Shown here: one piece after another, positions 36,174 to 48,300 of the stretch | Numbering within the stretch: the stretch's first letter is position 1 | How the letters are laid out: each line of letters opens with the position of its first letter | Assembly (NCBI GenBank): GCA_033439295.1 | Contig: JAVTLE010000001.1 | Coordinates: forward strand, 2,170,001-2,234,000 | Source of the DNA: Deuterostichococcus epilithicus | Taxonomy: Eukaryota; Chlorophyta; Trebouxiophyceae; Prasiolales; Stichococcaceae | Direction: 5' to 3' | DNA: 64,000 nt | The notes under the pieces: model-generated | Told to the model about the DNA's origin: nothing | What the model saw: the letters and a program-made list of their open reading frames with translations, nothing else | Databases searched by the model: none | Program-made: the position numbers and the translations under genes

Positions 36174-38486
36174 CACTCCTAGAATGACTTGTGTCACAAA
36201 CAGGCAAGTCGTGTCGTACAGCCTGTCATGGCACTGTCAAGGGGTTGTCATGCCCTTGACAGCCGCTTGACACAGCATGACAGCCGTCCATGACAGTAAC
36301 AGTTGTCGAGGCTGGGGGCCATGCCCAAGTCAAGGCCATGTCATGTAGCTGTCATGCTGGTTGCAGCATGACACCTCGCAGTTGCATGCCACGATGCTGT
36401 CATGCTGCTTGTCAAGACCTGTCATCGATGCGGCTACATGACAACTGCTGTCGCCATTGCCCGCGACAAGCCAAGACAGCTGCATGACAAGCTGTACGAC
36501 AGAGTCCTGTGACCCTCGCGTCGGGTGCACCGGCGACCTCGCCGTCTTGGTCACTTGAAGTCAGCACGGCCAGCTGTCATCGCAGATAACAGGCCAGCCT
36601 TGTGCCGGGCAGATCAATGTCACTTCAGCGCAATGGCCCGACTGATCGCAGCCGCTGCGATGTTCCAGCTTGCACAGTTCCGCGCAAGCCTCTTGAATCA
36701 TCTTTTGCTTGGGTGACGAGCGTCAAGTGGCCGCGCGGAGCAGCAGGTGAAGAGCAGCACAATCGTGACTGCGGGATGTTGTCTGGAAGGTGGAAGCGCC
36801 CGACAAGCCGAAATCGCTGTGTACAAAACCCTGAGGACTGCTATCATGATAATCCCATCTGTGGTTTCCCAGTCCGAACGTGTCGCACCGACAGCTGAAG
36901 CCGGTTCTCGGCTGCCGCACTTTGCAGCCAGCTACTGTTAAGTTGAGTCCGCCGCGCCTGCTGCGGGCTTCCTTGCGTCTCAGTTCGAACCCTGATACAT
37001 GCGTCTGGGCAACGAAACTGCGCTCATGCAGCCTGCTGGCACACGCTTGCATCACTTGGGTGACAGTTGCAGCTTGCGACCTCCCGGATGCAGCACATGG
37101 GCCGGCCTGCCCTCAGACAGAGCATTCCCTCTCTTGCGTGGCTCGCAGCGCACAGCTGCTGTCGGCCTGTCTGTTAGCACTCAACATGCTCAGCAGCAGG
37201 TGCAAGTGGCAGGCTGCGCCCTGGCATGCTTTCGGCTGCCTGAGGAGCGAGCGGCTCGGCCTCTGGAGCTGTGACTCTCTGATGTATCACTGAGGTGAGG
37301 CTCTTTTACGGCCCGGTGTGATGGTGCCAGTTGCGGCCTGCAGACCAATCTCAGTTGAGCTGTGGCTCAGGCTTGAAATGGTGTGCTTGCAGTGAGTGTG
37401 TTCACTAGGCTGATTCACTGCTTCAAGTCGCTGCTGATGCGCAGTCTGTGTCATCCTGCTACTCGTTTATCAGGACATTGGCCGCTGCAGGCGGCTCGGC
37501 AGTCTTTGCGCAATGCCACTGTTGCGGCAAGCTGTCGCTCCCTGCTGAGGAGCAGCTTTCCTGGCAGCGACGAGATTGTGGCACAGGCAAGCGCTTTACC
37601 AGCACTGAAGTGCTTGCCTGCCCATCTTTTGTCCAGCAGCAGCTCTTTTCTACATGACAGAGCGGCGCCCCCGGCTACTACACGTGCTGCCCAGGTTTTG
37701 AAGCCTGGGCAGCATATGATCGATGCTGCTTCGTCCAGTGCCCGACGTGCTCGCATGTCCTGAAGGGGACCATGCATTTGCGCTCAGTGGGTTCGTGCTC
37801 TGTGCTGCTCTCTTTTTGCCGTGGCATGTGCAGCAAGGGCCACACGCACGCTTCCAGAGTCAGGTCTCAGACAGAAGCCGCTAGCGATTCATCCCATCTC
37901 AAGCGCAATGCCGCATCTCCAGACAGACTCTGCATCCCACACGCCTTTTGTTGACGCCAGTTGGGCTGTTCATGCCTATGCTTCCCAGCGCTGCCTCTGA
38001 ATCAGTGCTGCAGTTGTATGCCAAATGTAGGCAGCCGGGGGACGAAAGCAAGCACGAGCTATGGGGGGGCGGCTGTTGCTGGGCTGGCATGACCGCCTCG
38101 GATGCGGCATGCACGGCAGCTCGAGGCAACCCCTTGAAGGCTGCAGCAGACAGCGGGAGGATGGCAGCAACTGGTGGACATGTGCGCGCGTTCAGCTCGT
38201 TGAGGTTGCAGCACAGGACATCGAACCTTTCAAGCACCAAATGCGGTGCAAACACTGCCCTGCTGGTGTTGGTCTTCTTGAGGGGCAACACACGTGTGCA
38301 TAGGGGCTGATAGGGCTGGTGGAAAGTGTTGATCAAGGCTGTCATGGTGCTCCGGATGGTTGTCGCAAGACTCTGTGAGAGTGTCATGCAACGTGTCAAA
38401 GCCCCTGTCATGCGCTGTCATACGAATGGTACCATGACCTTATCGTTCACTATGACAGCCCTCGACACCAAGTCATTCTCAGAGTG
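36174..38486. mobile_element. Non-autonomous CACTA-like DNA transposon, 2313 bp
   Basis: The empty site is given directly by copy A. The left end reads CACTCCTAGAATGACTTGTG; the reverse complement of the right end reads CACTCTGAGAATGACTTGGT, so the ends are imperfect terminal inverted repeats of about 22 bp starting CACTC. A 3-bp duplication (tgc) flanks it. CACT-start plus a 3-bp TSD is the mark of the CACTA/EnSpm superfamily; the fifth base C instead of A is unusual. Both ends carry many short tgtcat/atgaca subterminal repeats (36215-36500, 38336-38460), as expected for transposase binding. No transposase is visible. The interior (about 37450-37800) holds Cys-rich coding-like sequence, perhaps captured host exons. 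Confidence 0.85.
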
Positions 38487-38489
38487 TGC
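38487..38489. repeat. Target-site duplication, right (tgc)
   Basis: Partner of 36171-36173. Confidence 0.8.
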
Positions 38490-40180
38490 CAAGGAAAACG
38501 TCTGCGGCAATCATTACTCCGTAGTCGACTATGGCAAGTCGATCGAAATCCAGGGATTGGAGTGTTCTCATCAGGTTGACATCGTTTCCCAAGAGGTGCC
38601 ATTTGCTGAAGATGTCAATGCCCTGTTTTGCGCCCTCCTCTCGTAGTGTTTCGACCGCTTGCCGATCGCCACACGTGACGTCGACGACGCTCAAGTCGGG
38701 TCGTTGCTGTGTGATGGCCGCAGCTTGCTGGAGGAAAAGGCGTGTCTGATCCGCTCGGCTGCCGCGTCCTTGAGGCCAGTCTGACTCGGCCCTGCGATGG
38801 CATGGCGGCCAAATAATGTCAGGGAGCAGTTGATGCGCGAGCGTGCGGACAATGTAGCAACATTACCTGCGCCACACGCAATGTGTGTGGCACACTCGAG
38901 CTCACCGATAGTGGATGGCAATAAACCCTCGAGAGAGCTGCTCATGCTTTAGGATCTGCGATCCTATTTCCAGCAATGCCGAGTTGTAGGGGAATATTGT
39001 GAAAAGCTGCTCGCGAACATAGCCACTGTCGTTGCTGGCCGTGTAGTCCCAGGAAGCAAAGGTGTCAAAATAGGCGATCACCACCGGGCGGTTGGCTGCA
39101 ACGTCCTCCATGTCGTATATCTCCAGCAGCCGCTCACTGTATGTGCCCGCGGTGGTGCTTTGTCTCAATTTTCCAATTCCTCCTTGGTGCCAAGATCCTC
39201 CTGGTTATGTCGTCTGGCCACAGCATTGAGCCGTGCTTTTCTCCTTCCGCAAGCACCGAAAGCTTGCAAGCCCGCACTTCCAGTTGTGGACACAGCGCAG
39301 CGGCTCTCTGGATTATCAGCTTGGAGTCCCAATACACGTCGAGACATGCAATGCTGCCGTTATTGGTGGCCTTCAAGTTGTCGCGTTGCGAAAGCTGACT
39401 GGCGGTAGGATCAGGCCAGCTCCAGCATCGATTGCGAGGCAGAGAAATGCCTGCAATGGCAGCCATACACCTTGCTAAACTGTATAATAGAGAAGCAGAT
39501 GCGGACCATGTCAGAGCGATTGTTTGCAGGACTGCACACACCTGCAACCTGATCTTGGTGTTGTTCAGCCCTCCTAGGACGATTTAGCCGTGACATTGTA
39601 GCCTAAGCCCAGACCGCCAGCGAGTGCTGGCGCAGAGCTCGTTCAGGTCTGCAGGATAGTCGTGTGACAGCTGCGAGGCTGTCGCATCAGCGTTGCCATC
39701 GGGTCGCAGTGCTGCAAATGCCGCAAGGCTGAGAATGCTGGCCACGATGCATGGTAGCACACACCGCCATGCACCGTTGCTCGCAGGTTTCATTGCAGGC
39801 AAGGCCTGTAAAAGCAGTGCACAATCATCAGACCGGTCGATCGCATCTGTTCTGTGTTGTCTCCCACGATCAGAATCGAAGAAAATACCCTGCATACGGT
39901 AAAGTGACCCACGTACTAGCCCGATTGCCACCAGCACAGGTCGCATGCATTACCTCAGATCCAGCATAATGTGACTCGTGATGTATACCCCCGTATTGGC
40001 CTTTTTACACCTCTACACGCGGCTGCCTGCGTAGAGATGCTCTGGCGCAGTCAGCGTGCCCTGGCCGCCTGGCATGTCCCCTTGATCCAAAACTAGGAGT
40101 TGTCCGAATTGAGTCATGCAGTTCTGAGCAATTCGATGAGACGATTCTGATGCAACATCCTGATGCAACGCACCACAGGC

Positions 40181-40816
40181 GGGGCTGTGGGACAAGATGA
40201 CTCAGCTGAGTCTGCGGAGCTCAGGCAGAAGAGGATGTGTGGTGCGCCTTGCGTCAGCCTTTGCACACGGCCACTGCGCGCTAGCCGCTGCTCGAATGCC
40301 AAGTAGCCGGTCCAGCGCTTGGACAACTGAACTTACATAGCGCATGCATCGATGTCCTCTGCAGGGCTCCTCCGTGGTCGAGATGCACGAGCCGGGCAAC
40401 AACATGCTGTCTGCTGTGACCATGCCGAGCCTGCTGACAGAGCTTGGAATCCAGGGCTTCAATTACCTGAATATCGACATTGAAGGTAAGTCGAAGGTGA
40501 CTCGCGAGATGGCAGGGAGGACGTCAATGTTTATTGCTGCGAAAAGACCACAATACTTGGTTATCTGTACTGTAGATACTTCACGCGATGGTTCTGCAGG
40601 GTGGAAAGTGAAGGTGTTTTCGGATGTCAGAGCCCCAGGTTTTTGGGCCACGCCTCGCTAGTTTCAATAGAGACGCACTATAGGTACGACAATCGCTCGA
40701 CGGCAACTGCGTTAGAGGCCTTCACTAGCCTCAGTTTCAAAAGGAGTTGGTGGGGCGAGTATCTCGTGTTCAGGAACAATGAGGCTCCGACCCTTCTGGA
40801 GGAGGCGGACGTGTAA
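40181..40816 (+). pseudogene. FkbM-type methyltransferase, 3' exons only (copy B)
   Basis: An exon from 40181 encodes GLWDKMTQLSLRSSG, matching the copy A exon near 3870. Exon 40365-40485 encodes SSVVEMHEP and LLTELGIQGFNYLNIDIEG, the conserved FkbM LxKIDVEG region. The last exon begins with GWKVKVFSDV, loses frame near 40655-40662, and continues in another frame as SIETHYRY and KRSWWGEYLVFRN to the stop at 40816; the WGEYxVFR end is typical of the family. The frame change, plus absence of the SAM-binding 5' exons (deleted relative to copy A), make this a relic, unless the frameshift is a sequencing error. Confidence 0.65.
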
Positions 40817-42878
40817 TGGCGAAACTGCCCCCAGAGGTGGCAGGCCTAGAGCTAGCGGATGCTGATGAGCTCCCGGAGGGGCTTGCGGGCGCCGCTAATC
40901 GGAAGGCACAGCATGGCGACAGGTTTATCGCCAGTGCTCTGCAGCTGATCTCTTGCAGCATGTACAGGTTCTGGGTTCGGCATGTCAGCTTGACTATTGT
41001 GTGATCGCTTCGGAAGGCCGCACGCATGGCTAGAGTGACACGGCCGGCTAGAGTGACAGTTTTTGCAAATCATTGCAGGTTGAGTGGCAAGCAGCTGGCA
41101 AGCAGGCAACACTGCCGCCCAGCATCTGGGATTGACGTGGCCAATGGGGCGGTGGCCGCCTGAATCACCCTACAACCCTGACGAACGCAAACCTTCAGCC
41201 GCTGCAAGCCGCCGAAATGGGCAATGTGAATATGTTCGGTACCCATGAGTGTCCGGGACCAGCATGAAGGCTGGAAGGCAGCTCCCAGTCCATGTGGCCG
41301 TCCTTGCATGCCCAGCACAAGCTATTGGAGATAACGGCGGCCGCCATCACAGCTGGACACGGCGACGCGGCGGTGCAGACACGACGCGCCAACAGGCCAT
41401 CAGCAGGGGCAGCAGACGGCCCCGTTGAGAAGCACAAGACTCGCTCGGCACAGCAATGCCCTTCGTCCTCGCAGGGAAGTCCCTCCTCGACCATGCCTCA
41501 AATGCCCGCCGCGCATCCCGAGGCCCGCAGCTGCAAACTATCCTGCATGGCACCAGACCACGACTTGCTCCTGTCAAACTCTAAAGCAACACCTTCGTGC
41601 CCATCAATGGAGCGCAAAGCCCGCCCTTGCACGCATGTGCCGCAGCACGCACAGTGTGCCGCTCTCGCCTGTCCCAGCCCCGCAGTCAACCAGCCGCGGC
41701 GGTGCCGGGGTCAGGACAGCTACCTGTCAACATCAATAACCCGACCCAAAGCTGCGCCTGAGAGACTTCCCTCTCCTGCCGTTACGCTGCCTTCGCAAGA
41801 TACTGGCCTGACCACGGGGACTCCGGTTTCTCTTGACCAGATGGGTGGCCTGCCCTTTGGCCCCGGCAGATCATGTACACAAAACCAAGACAGAAGAGCC
41901 GGGCAACGCAATACCGTGACTTGACTCTTCTGGCCTCAAATCAATGAGGCTATGCCCGTCACACTGTGGTATGGCCTTGCAAGGGATTGCCGGGACTGGG
42001 AGGCCCGCATGCTCAACCGAGTGTCAGGCTTGTTTGTCAGCAACTGGGAATTGAGAATCCTGTCGCTTGGTTTAAGCCCAATGCCCTTTCAAATGGCGTC
42101 ATACTTTCCGGTGTAAGCAGATTGCGATGCCTGCTTTCCCCAGCTGGCAGACAATGCTCTGACATCTGCTCCTGATTCGCAGACAAGCATTCAAGCAGCC
42201 TACATCTTTCATGTCCCTCCTCGGAGACGCCCGCCACTTTGAACATGCCCTAACACCTGTTCTTGTTGGTGTGAGGAAGGGGTGCGGCCGGCAGGTGTGA
42301 AGATAGAAGGTGCAGTCCCCGCCGCCAGGCCAGCCCTCCAAGCCCTTCAACACCAAGCGGGGCTGGATGGAATACAGTGGATCGGGGGTCCCGCTGATGA
42401 TTGTCCCTAGCCAACCTCGCATGTATGTCCTGTATATATATATATAGATAGGGCTGTTAATCTGCCCAACAAACCTACATGACTGTTGCTTCTGCAATAA
42501 TGCAGTGCGAATGGGTGCACCGCGCTGCTTGTGACGCCAGTGCTGCCTTTGTTTCACAATCAGCGTATCGCATGTCGCATAACGCGCTTCAAGCGAGGAG
42601 CCTTGGACTTGAACTCTTGGCTTTGACTGTACCGTAGTTCAGAGTCAGGCAATGCTTGCTTGGATCGACGAGCCTGCTGAGATGTAGTGTACGTGAACAG
42701 CAGAGGGATGGGTTGTTTGTCCCGGCAACCCACGGTGTGTTATACCGGCGGCAGCCAACTTAGTAGCCTTCGAACCGGCTGAACGTTTGGCACACCTATG
42801 CCGAAAATGCATACTGGAGGTGTTCAAAGCCATATGATAGAGGTTTCAGGAAACCACAAAAGGTTCTCACAGGAATCA
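40817..42878. other. Mostly intergenic; one doubtful ORF
   Basis: An open frame at 41292-41924 (210 aa, Pro/Ser/Ala-rich) has a true ATG but no recognisable domain, so I leave it as doubtful. A short (ta)n tract lies at 42431-42446. Nothing else seen. Confidence 0.35.
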
Positions 42879-44560
42879 TTAGAAGCCCATCTTCTCTAAA
42901 GGAATGTACCCGTCACTGCCACAAGTCCTTTCAGGGACTGGCTTCAAAACTTTCACTGCACGTGGGGTATGATCCAAGATATTCGAGTCCATCCTGTACG
43001 CATTGTGCCACCTCCCGCTCAAGTGAGCGCCCAGCCGCCCGTATCTGCTCTTCCCTGACACAACATGAAACTGTGCAAGACTGAACAGAAAGAGCTCTGC
43101 AGCAGCCGCTTGAAACCCAGCAACAATGTTCTCGGTGTTGTAGCGCACATGCTGCACCACGGCATCTGTGCTCGTGATCACCCGCTCTGGGTACATCTTG
43201 GCGGCCTGTTGCCGCAGCAGCTGAGAATCGGATATGAAATAAAAATATACTTTGCTTGCCGACGTCGAATTGAGGCTGTGCGCCTCTGCTATCTGGGCTG
43301 CGCATTCGAAGAAAGCACTGTAGAGCTCAATTGCCACAGCGTTCGAGCTGCGCACAAGGACATCGTCGCCGGTCCGGATCTGGATCCCGATGGTCAGAGC
43401 TGACGGGTCTTGCAAAATGTTGAGCTCCTTCTGGAAAGGTTGGAGGGCCTCCTCCTTGACCTCCACCAGGAAGTGGAATAACTGAGCAAATGCATTCCCC
43501 GGGTGGAGCCCCATACGATACAGCTCCTGCCTGCGCACAGACATCCTTTGAGTGAAAAGAACGTGGTTCGGTCATGGGCAAAAGCGGCCTTGCATGGCGG
43601 ACGGAGAACCTTCACCTGTGGTAAGGGTTGTTGAATATCTCCAATGTTGCCGTATATGCTGTGTTGACGATGATAATGTCGTGCTCCTTGCCATACTCGC
43701 GCAAGTCCTGCACCACATGTCCGTAGCTTAAAGGAATATAGACTTACTTTAAAAAAAATTAATAGAGTAATCGCTAAACAATACAGCTGATTCCACTGAA
43801 GGACACACGAAAGACACTGCGGCGATGAATATTCACCTTGGATTTGATATGCTGCACATAGTCATCGTCTGGGTTTTTGGGGTTGATTAAAGGCTTCCAC
43901 ATATTACTTTTCATCTCATCCCATGGAGTGTCCCTGCAGTTTTGACGGAGCGCATTGGCAAATCTTATACTGTTATCTCTTATTTGATTTTAGCATATGC
44001 GGCGGTTGTGCAAACGCAAACCTCGACAGAACGCACGCCTACCATGTCCAGTTGAAGTTCGGCTGACCATAAGCGGCCTCAAATGCGACGCCTTTTGCAG
44101 AGAATGTCATGAAAAATGCTCGGCGTTGTAACAGCGCTACAAGAAATCCTGTTACCGCAGCCGACAGGGAGTCGGCCAAGCCGTTTTTCCCCTGCACGAC
44201 AAGATAACGCCGTCCTGCATCGCCTTGCAACATTGCCGCGTGAAGCTTGCTGTATGCCGCTTGCCAGTCATCGGCAAGACCGCTGGGACGACTGGGCCTG
44301 CAACCATACAGCCAATGTCGTCAGGTATTGTATTTTCAAAACCTGCGCACGTAGACAATCGCAACAGGAGGAGCACGTATGTACCTTGCCGGCGGCAACG
44401 CTGGAAAATGCAGCTTCGCTGCGGTGTCCGACTGCGGCGCAAGCTCTCGACAGCAGAAGAATGAGAGACCCGCATGTGGCCCAAAGATCTCGTGGACAGC
44501 AAAGGTCATCAGCACCAGCATGACAAAGATTACCCACGGTGCCCGGACTGAGTCGGCCAT
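42879..44560 (-). CDS. GT37/NodZ-like fucosyltransferase, paralog 3
   Basis: Five exons, 44385-44560, 44043-44297, 43837-43933, 43616-43707 and 42879-43530, give 423 aa in phase. ATG 44560 precedes a membrane anchor (VIFVMLVLMTFAVHEIF). Motifs: VVQGKNGLADSLSAAV, RRAFFMTFS, LTIGIQIRTGD, YFYFISDS and KSRYGRLGAHLSGRW. The first three introns fall at the same codons and phases as in paralogs 1 and 2. It has an extra intron after NPYH, where the acceptor at 43531 is chosen because it gives gap-free alignment with paralog 1. GDP-fucose donor by family; acceptor unknown. Confidence 0.85.
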
Positions 44561-45357
44561 CCGTGCAGGGATCCAACTGCAACGAGATGTCTCGACCTGA
44601 ACAGGTCTCGTCTCTAAAGACTCAAGCAGCAGGTGCGAGTCCTTTCAGGTGACGCTGTCATCGTTTTCTGTATGAATGGAGAACGTCTTTCCTCTGGAAG
44701 AAACTGGGTTCCTGACGATGTACCGCCTCGACAACGCAGCTTCAGGGTGCTGGCGAGCCTCGTTGTGCCGGTACAGATAGCAGGTGAATCAAATAGCTGG
44801 CTGTATGCTTGTGTCTGACGTCGAAAAGTTCGCACATATGCACGCCTCACATGCCGGTGGGCAGGTGACACAGGGTGGGTGGGCCTAAGTGGTGAGCGAG
44901 TGTCGGGTTACCCTAAGGCTGACTTTGTCTCCAAACCGGCAAAACCCTTCTGCTGATGTCACCCCACTCATGGAGCCCTGACACAGCGTCCGCAGTGCGT
45001 GGACAGACACGGACCATCGCAGTCCGCACCGCGTAGTCTACAGGTTCTCGTCGACGGCAAGCTGCAAGCCGGGACACTTTCTGCACGCAACTCGGCAGGG
45101 CAGCTTCAGTCCCCCGCCACAACCCCACTTTTGCGAGACTGCACACTGCAGTGACTCAGTAGGACGAACCTCCAGGATGTTGGCAGCAGGCTGACCTTGG
45201 CCTTTTGCTGCTATCCGGCCGGCCGTCCTCGACAGCCCAGCAGTCCTGAGGCTCGCACTCTTTTTTCTGGGCGGGCCTAGACGGGAGCGCCTCGGTGCAG
45301 CAGCGTACAACCACGGAGCTGGAAGCAAGCACGAGGTCAGGCGCAGTGGCTGGCGGC
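44561..45357. other. Intergenic between divergent genes
   Basis: About 800 bp between paralog 3 (minus) and the secreted protein gene (plus); probably holds both promoters. No motif identified. Confidence 0.4.
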
Positions 45358-48300
45358 ATGGGACGGCGGCCGTCCGCGTGCTGTAGCTGGCGAGCCCCGC
45401 AAAATAGCAGGCAGTGGCGCTGGGACCTGCAGAGGCTGGCGGCCTGCTTACTGCTTCTGACAGCATCAGTGCACCATGGAGATGCGCAATCTCGACCAGG
45501 GGAGGCTGACACCTCGCGACTATCGGCGGTGAGCAGGCACCTGCGAGCCGTGCACCTGCTCCCTTGAAACACTGGTTGACGGCCTATCTGGTCACATCCT
45601 TGCCTCCATTGTCTCTTCTAGTAGTCCTGTACCTTGTTCGTGCTGCAGCGTGCCTGTCCTGCGTACAAGCGGCCCATTTTCGGCCTTGAAGAGATTACTT
45701 TGCAGCTTGTCGCCCTGGACCCGAGCAGCCAACCAGCTGGCTGTACTACTGTCTGCTCTAAACAGCCTCGTTTCGTTCCGCCGTTCGCCTCGCGGCCGGG
45801 CTGCTTTCGCGGCTGAAGCGCCGGCGGCGCAGGCCGGCATGCACCGCTGCCGTCAGGACTTTGCGAGCGTCCAGCCGCGCCTGGCCCACTCTCCCTGCAA
45901 ACCACCCGCTGCCTAGCCCCTCACGGCGCTTGCTCTGCACGGCCTCTTGACAACGGGGCGTGTCCACCAATCACTTGCCTGCCCCTGCGCAGGCGCAGAC
46001 CCAGAGCCGCGCCGGCTGCACCGCGTCCTACAGCTGCTCCAACTTCTTCTTCAGCCGCACGCCCTTTGGTGTATCCGGCGTGCGCTACGACACGCCAACT
46101 GGCCGGCTGTGCTACCAGGTCACCGCGCGCGCCAGCTGCCCCAAGTGCACCTCCTACTCCTGCCGCAGGACCACGGGTGCGCCTTGGTGTTTCAACTGTC
46201 ATCTCTCCTCCGTGTCTCCCCCGCCTGGCTGGGAGCACCTGACTGCCGCTAGTGTGCAGAGCTTGCGCGCCTGCAGGAACAGAGGGGTGCACCAATGCGT
46301 TCCACAGGCTGCCCCGCCAGACGTGCCGCCGCTGGGCCGGCCGGCGCAGGAAAAGCTTCCTGGCAGCTGGGAGCTCAGCGTCGATAAAGCTGCAGCAGCG
46401 CCAAGGCGGACCGGTGCCAGGACCGCGCGGCGCTGCAGGGCCGGTCCAGGCAGCGGCGTCTGCCGGCGCACTCTGCTGCAGGCAGCAGTGGCACTGTATC
46501 GGCGCCAGGGCGCCGCCGGCTTCGAGAGTGCAGCTGACACCAACCCTGCCTTCTCTGATGCGCCACAGGCGTGGCATCAGTGTTCCAGATGGCGCCTGAC
46601 TCGGGCGTCAAGGGCTCGCTGGCGTCCGCCAGTATCCGGCCCCAGGGCGGCTCCACCGCGCGAGTGTCGTCGCCAAAGTGTGTCGCCAAGGTGAGCCGCT
46701 TCTTGTTGCTGGCTTCAGCATTCACCGGGTGTGGTGCCACCTTGTAGGGTCTCAGCGTGCGGCGGCGACAGCGTGCGGCGGCGGCGGCGCCACATTGCAC
46801 AAAACGGGACTGCCGGTCAGCCACCCAGGGGAGGGGGAGGTGCCCCGCCCGGGCGAGGCCCTGCATCCCGCGCGGAGGCAGGCGCGCAGCAGCCAGCCGT
46901 AGCCGGCTGCTAACCTTGTTTCATTCAGTCGCTCGAGGCCGCAGGCGTGCCCCGATCCCCTGTGTCCCCCTTTGCAGGTGGGCATCGCGACGGAGGTGGC
47001 GGTAGCTGGGGCCGCCGCCGGCAGGGGCGTCCTGGTCCCCAAGGGCACCGCCCCGGCTTCGCTGTGCATGCAGTACCCTCGCGGCACCGTCTTCCGACGG
47101 GTGCGCCCTTGAAACAGGCTCCAGGCTCTCTGAACAGCTCTGAGCGGCTCCTCGAATGACCCTTGTGCTCGTGTGCAGCCAGCAGGTTTTATATCAATCA
47201 AGGCCCTTCACGAACCCTCGATGCCATTTTGTGACCCTGTACACGCTTTGGCTGCATTGTTGCTGTTGAGCCACCAAGTATGTCGTCAGCAGAGCTGCAA
47301 CCAAAGCATTTTGCAGCTGCTGGCGGGCGAAGCCGCAAAGCCGGAGGCCGCGAAGCCGAAACGCAAGGCGCCCCTCTCTGCCTGCAGATTGGGCGGGTGG
47401 TGGGCACGTCGGCAAAGCTGCCGGCGAAGCAGGTGTGCTGCACCGCGGCGGCTGCCTACAAGCCGCTCAGCGCCAGCCTGGAGGTGAATTGATACCCAAC
47501 CCCCCAACAGATCCCGATCTTCGAGATGTGTATTTCTCTCGCCTTCAAAGGGAAGAGAAGCAGCGAGGAGGCATATGGCCAGCTCACTGTGCCGTCATGC
47601 TGGGGACGCAGACGGCGACATAATCGGCTCGCGCATTGCGGCTTTGCGCTGTCCGGCCCTGCAGCTGTTGGAGACGGCGAGCCGGCCTGGTAGCTGCAGC
47701 AATTGTGTATCAATGATAGTGCTGTCGGCCGCCGGACATGGTTTCGAGCGCGCTGCGTGTGCAAACGGAAGCAAGATGATCAGCAGGGATGCTGAGGGTC
47801 GTTGCCGTTCCCTGTCCAGGTTTGGGTGCGCGGCGCGGGGCCGGTGCTCGGCGGCGGCGCCGGCTGCCAGGCGTGCTCCCGCGTCAAAGCCGCCGTCAAC
47901 ACGGTGCGCATGCGGCGTCCCTTTCTTATGTACTCATCGTTCGAACCACGTGGCAGCTTTCTTCAACCGAGCTGACACAGCTGCAGCCTCTTTGAATGCC
48001 TTGGTCCGGGCTGCAGCGGTTCTGCTCGCAGTTTACAGGCAAGTTTTAGGAAAACTCTAAGTAGCAGCTCAGCCATTGCCCGTGTGATTGTGCGCAGAGC
48101 AGCCGACTTTGCTCAGCTTGGAGGTGGGCTGCAAACACCTGTTCCCACCCGCCTGCAACATCCCTACCCGCAGGGCACGGTGGCGGGCCACGTGTGGCAG
48201 GACAGCGACCAGAACGAAAGGTACACCCCCGGCATCGACGAGGGCTTCGAGGGCATCGCCGTCAACCTGTGGCGCGAGTCCGGCGGCAGCTCGCGAACGT

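Larger units (their letters stand above)
35968..39793 (-). pseudogene. O-fucosyltransferase-like gene, copy B, broken
   Basis: Equivalent of 1113-2627. The start (39793) and signal anchor are kept. Exon 1 has TAA in place of the TCG codon right after the LQCHG stretch; exon 2 has a 1-nt loss near 39380 and an 8-9-nt change near 39148; and exon 3 is split by the 2313-bp CACTA-like element. The frame near the 3' end also differs from copy A. Any one of these would stop a full-length product. The splice sites themselves are mostly preserved, so decay is recent relative to the duplication. Confidence 0.9.
35357..40240. repeat. Segmental duplication, copy B
   Basis: Matches 569-3925 in the same orientation, interrupted by the transposon at 36174-38486. 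It lacks the part equivalent to 2945-3779 (FkbM 5' exons) and carries small indels in the fucosyltransferase exons. A unique-looking stretch at about 35610-35890 also has no copy A match. Confidence 0.9.

Noticed and set aside
36960-37000. tRNA T-loop-like gttcgaaccc
   Set aside because: No acceptor stem, anticodon arm or D-loop box could be placed around it.
36174-38486. CRISPR-like short repeats (tgtcat/atgaca)
   Set aside because: They are irregularly spaced, on both strands, and limited to the two transposon ends; they fit subterminal transposase-binding repeats.
41292-41924. 210-aa ORF as a real gene
   Set aside because: Low complexity with no domain, no splice partners and no poly(A) signal nearby; kept only as doubtful.
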